7,181 nucleotides of DNA, from NCBI GenBank assembly GCA_021405325.1, contig QWII01000190.1, forward strand, positions 1 through 7,181, read 5' to 3'. Position numbers and translations under genes: made by a program. The notes beneath the pieces were generated by a model, which saw nothing but the letters and a program-made list of their open reading frames with translations, did no database searches and was not told the origin of the DNA. Below, one piece after another: positions 6,401 through 7,181 of this stretch. Numbering within the stretch: position 1 is the stretch's first letter; each line of letters begins with the position of its first letter. The DNA comes from Caldilinea sp. CFX5. GTDB taxonomy: Bacteria; Chloroflexota; Anaerolineae; Caldilineales; Caldilineaceae.

Positions 6401-7181
6401 CGCACAGTGACCACCGGCGGCCAATATTTCGCTCTCCACTAACAGACCTTTGTGCGCTTCATCACTCATACCCACATCATAGGTGAGGTTAGTGACAGTA
6501 GTGGCCGCGGTTTCATCACCCACTTTGGTCTCCTGGCTGCGTACAAAGCCGCGGAACTCCTTTTGGACGCCGTCATAGTAGCCGTCGCGGTAGTGGTAGT
6601 CAATGGTGTAGTCGTCACCCGAATTGGCGTCGTGGACGGTGAGCCGGTTGACCACTTGCACCGGGAAGGGCAAGTTGACTTGCCAGGGGTTGTTGGCATC
6701 CCAGTCGCTGATGTAATCCTCAATCGACGGTTTGTAGGTGATGAGGATGGTGCGGCCCAAGCCGTTGTCCACGCTGCGCAGGAGGAAGGGTTGCTCCTGG
6801 GTCGAGAAATCGACATATTCCATGCCAGTCTGACTACTGAAGAGCAATTCGGTCGCGCCGTCGCCATCGATGTCGGCCAGACGCACAGCGGTGTTCTGCG
6901 CGTCAAAGGCTGGGGTATTGGGGATGGTGATCGGGTCGGTCAGGCTGCCATTACCCAGACTCAGCCAGTAGGTGACGCTGCGGTTGCCGGGCAGCACCAG
7001 ATCCATCTGGCCGTCGTTGTTGAGATCGCCCATCTGAATCATCACATCCTGCCCACCGACGCCGCTGGGTGGGTTGAGGATGGCGCGCGGCTCCTCATAG
7101 GAACCGTTGCCGTTGTGTTCCCAGAGGACGACCTGTCCATCGCGCACCATGACCACATCATCCATGCGGTCGCCGGTCAGG
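2831..7181 (-). CDS. C-terminal part of TcB-TcC-like Rhs protein: FG-GAP repeats, TcB middle region, YD repeats, RHS core, caspase-like tail (5' end off right edge)
   Basis: Open from the window edge to TAG at 2833-2831. The Met at 7165 is internal (residue 513 of the joined 1,956-residue protein), not the real start. In joined numbering, further FG-GAP loops are DLNNDGQMD (559-567) and DIDGDGATE (610-618). Next is a TcB-type middle region: NGLGRTILITYKPS, LPFPVQVVNRLTVHD and DGVQKEFRGFVRSQ, about 646-723. About 15 YD repeats follow between 1004 and about 1590 (YAYDTFGRL, YEYDRLGRL, FTYDSLNRL and similar). The RHS core is at 1646-1754 (DHLGSATVLVDPTG; YTGKELDEGIGLYYYGARYY; GRFISADP; LNLYAYVRNNP; DPDG). 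The last 202 residues are a non-repetitive variable tail. Known Rhs/TcC proteins build a beta-cocoon around such a tail and cleave at the core boundary. TcB and TcC, usually separate genes, are here one chain. The only cysteines are 766/773, 842/848 and 1864. The Ig-like gene begins 53 bases after the stop. Confidence 0.95.
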   Translation of the reverse strand, partial: LTGDRMDDVVMVRDGQVVLWEHNGNGSYEEPRAILNPPSGVGGQDVMIQMGDLNNDGQMDLVLPGNRSVTYWLSLGNGSLTDPITIPNTPAFDAQNTAVRLADIDGDGATELLFSSQTGMEYVDFSTQEQPFLLRSVDNGLGRTILITYKPSIEDYISDWDANNPWQVNLPFPVQVVNRLTVHDANSGDDYTIDYHYRDGYYDGVQKEFRGFVRSQETKVGDETAATTVTNLTYDVGMSDEAHKGLLVESEILAAGGHCAGDFAGCFVRTINQLETRTVVAAEQTATGKPIAYAFVKQTDSFVHEQQAQPVQLRQTFAQDEYGNQTQQFDYGQVCGEDVTCGNDELLTYTDYIYDQERYLFNRAQRIYQTDAAGNLVSDKRLYYDGEPFVGLPAGQLTRGDLTRQEESLGPNGARPEGPRFIATKRQQFDTYGNVISLMDPNGKLITVEYDALLHTFPVVERMHLDDGKTLLFAASYHYGFGKVSAATDYNGHAITYAYDTFGRLSKIVQPGDTLAQPTQQFRYEIGSPRSAIFNEQREQSGTEQIYTTVTYFDGLGRQLQTRKEAENGQVVVTDASIFNARQTVGVEYLPYYDTGLAYKAPAATLPHITQFYDPMARIERRRQPDGAVTRVVYQPLRQLLYDEEDNHPTSPHYDTPRTLTFDGLERLIGVEEMNRINGQVERYSTRYEYDRLGRLLKIVDAQGHIKTQSFDALGRKLSINDPDGGQAFFTYDDKGNVIETVDAKGQQIRYTYDAANRILTQNYVASEGDTTPEVRYHYDADLAPEYADAQNTQGRLAWVEDEAGAEYLSYDPRGDITGRVRRIKLPGSNESLDFAMRMSYDAMQRLVAYTFPDGVVQQFTYNEQSYLDAVPGYVGNIDYMPLGKRTRIETADGAVTSYTYDTRQRLATLRTVGQQNVVYQDWRYQLDGVGNILRIDDRRPDKRAPSGFPDDATQIFTYDSLNRLTATQYADGSEIAYGYDPVGNLINKTASLPGQHLGAMQVGQNAGPHALTGVSGETWRYDANGSLIEKPNFTYTWDAHNRLREISGATGLHQQNSYNYADQRMAKVVSNNGQSELSLYPDRSFEVRGNEFVKYLFANDERIAEVRTPFDKSRLIHGLTGAVTPQIDNPTQTKTRFYHGDHLGSATVLVDPTGQVVARQSYHPFGQANQQAGAPAADYTYTGKELDEGIGLYYYGARYYDPVVGRFISADPLYFAQPETDLADPQALNLYAYVRNNPIRNIDPDGEDVVIAYGVGDQEGLHRTIANALAKDLQDAKIRVYVVKATDLRNKETQKRFANRKISAAVFVGHGNKDTLGLHSRRDAEDRVRWVDGASPQEFTQLAKVRSGGVSGFLSCNVVNGETKSEKALAQQGITAVGFDRTFFFNSNGTVQAPNPRIDMKNVGPLGELKEDPWVRPGAIQPTIQTGPNPIKDGTVGDHISKAEERVK
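7088..7181 (+). repeat. Right copy of 94-bp exact terminal direct repeat
   Basis: Identical to bases 1-94. Merging the copies gives a 7,087-bp unit in which the rhs ORF is 5,871 bases including the stop, an exact multiple of three. Confidence 0.98.

Noticed and set aside
5276..6442. Long open frame of 388 codons on the plus strand
   Set aside because: It is antisense to the YD-repeat region of the rhs gene, whose GC-rich regular codons keep other frames open. No domain, signal peptide or ribosome binding site supports it.
1..7181. Small plasmid or phage genome
   Set aside because: The closed form is tempting, but there is no replication initiator, partition, mobilisation, integrase or capsid gene, and nearly all sequence is taken by two exported proteins. 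A collapsed or tandem chromosomal unit explains it more simply.

Overview
The window looks like accessory bacterial DNA, GC-rich in its genes, with everything that can be supported as coding on the minus strand. It holds a very large Rhs/YD-repeat protein of the TcB-TcC (SpvB/TcaC-like) type and a small exported protein with two bacterial Ig-like domains. The Ig-like protein ends in Phe-Leu-Pro-Leu-Val-Ser-Arg. From memory, tails of this kind are common on secreted proteins of Chloroflexota (Anaerolineae/Caldilineae). That is the only taxonomic hint and it is weak.

The main structural fact is that bases 1-94 and 7088-7181 are identical and in the same orientation. The rhs reading frame that starts at 1614 runs off the left edge, and the one that enters at the right edge is in exactly the same frame. 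Joining the ends across the 94-base overlap gives a 7,087-bp unit with one uninterrupted 1,956-residue ORF (1614 to 1, then 7087 to 2831). Three explanations fit: a circular molecule, a tandem array of a 7,087-bp unit collapsed by the assembler, or two adjacent rhs paralogues sharing an exact repeat that broke the assembly. There is no replication, partition, mobilisation or recombinase gene, so I favour the second or third.

Layout in the direction of transcription (right to left): 1614-1, signal peptide, SpvB-like domain and the first FG-GAP/VCBS repeats; 7181-2831, remaining FG-GAP repeats, TcB middle region, about 15 YD repeats, RHS core and a 202-residue variable C-terminal tail; 2830-2778, a 53-base gap with a 10-bp tandem repeat and a ribosome binding site; 2777-1977, the Ig-like protein; 1976-1615, a 362-base non-coding stretch packed with hairpins and containing a 16-bp inverted repeat, ending in the ribosome binding site of the rhs gene.

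Functional reading: the rhs product should be exported by Sec and fold into a TcB/TcC-type cocoon that encloses its C-terminal tail. The tail shows the order of a caspase-like (clan CD) cysteine peptidase, with a Gly-His-Gly motif and later Ser-Cys after predicted strands. Its cysteine is the only one in the protein outside two short CxnC pairs. No immunity gene and no TcA-type component is visible. The gene just downstream encodes the Ig-like protein, probably co-transcribed and probably a surface or adhesion partner, although that role is inferred.
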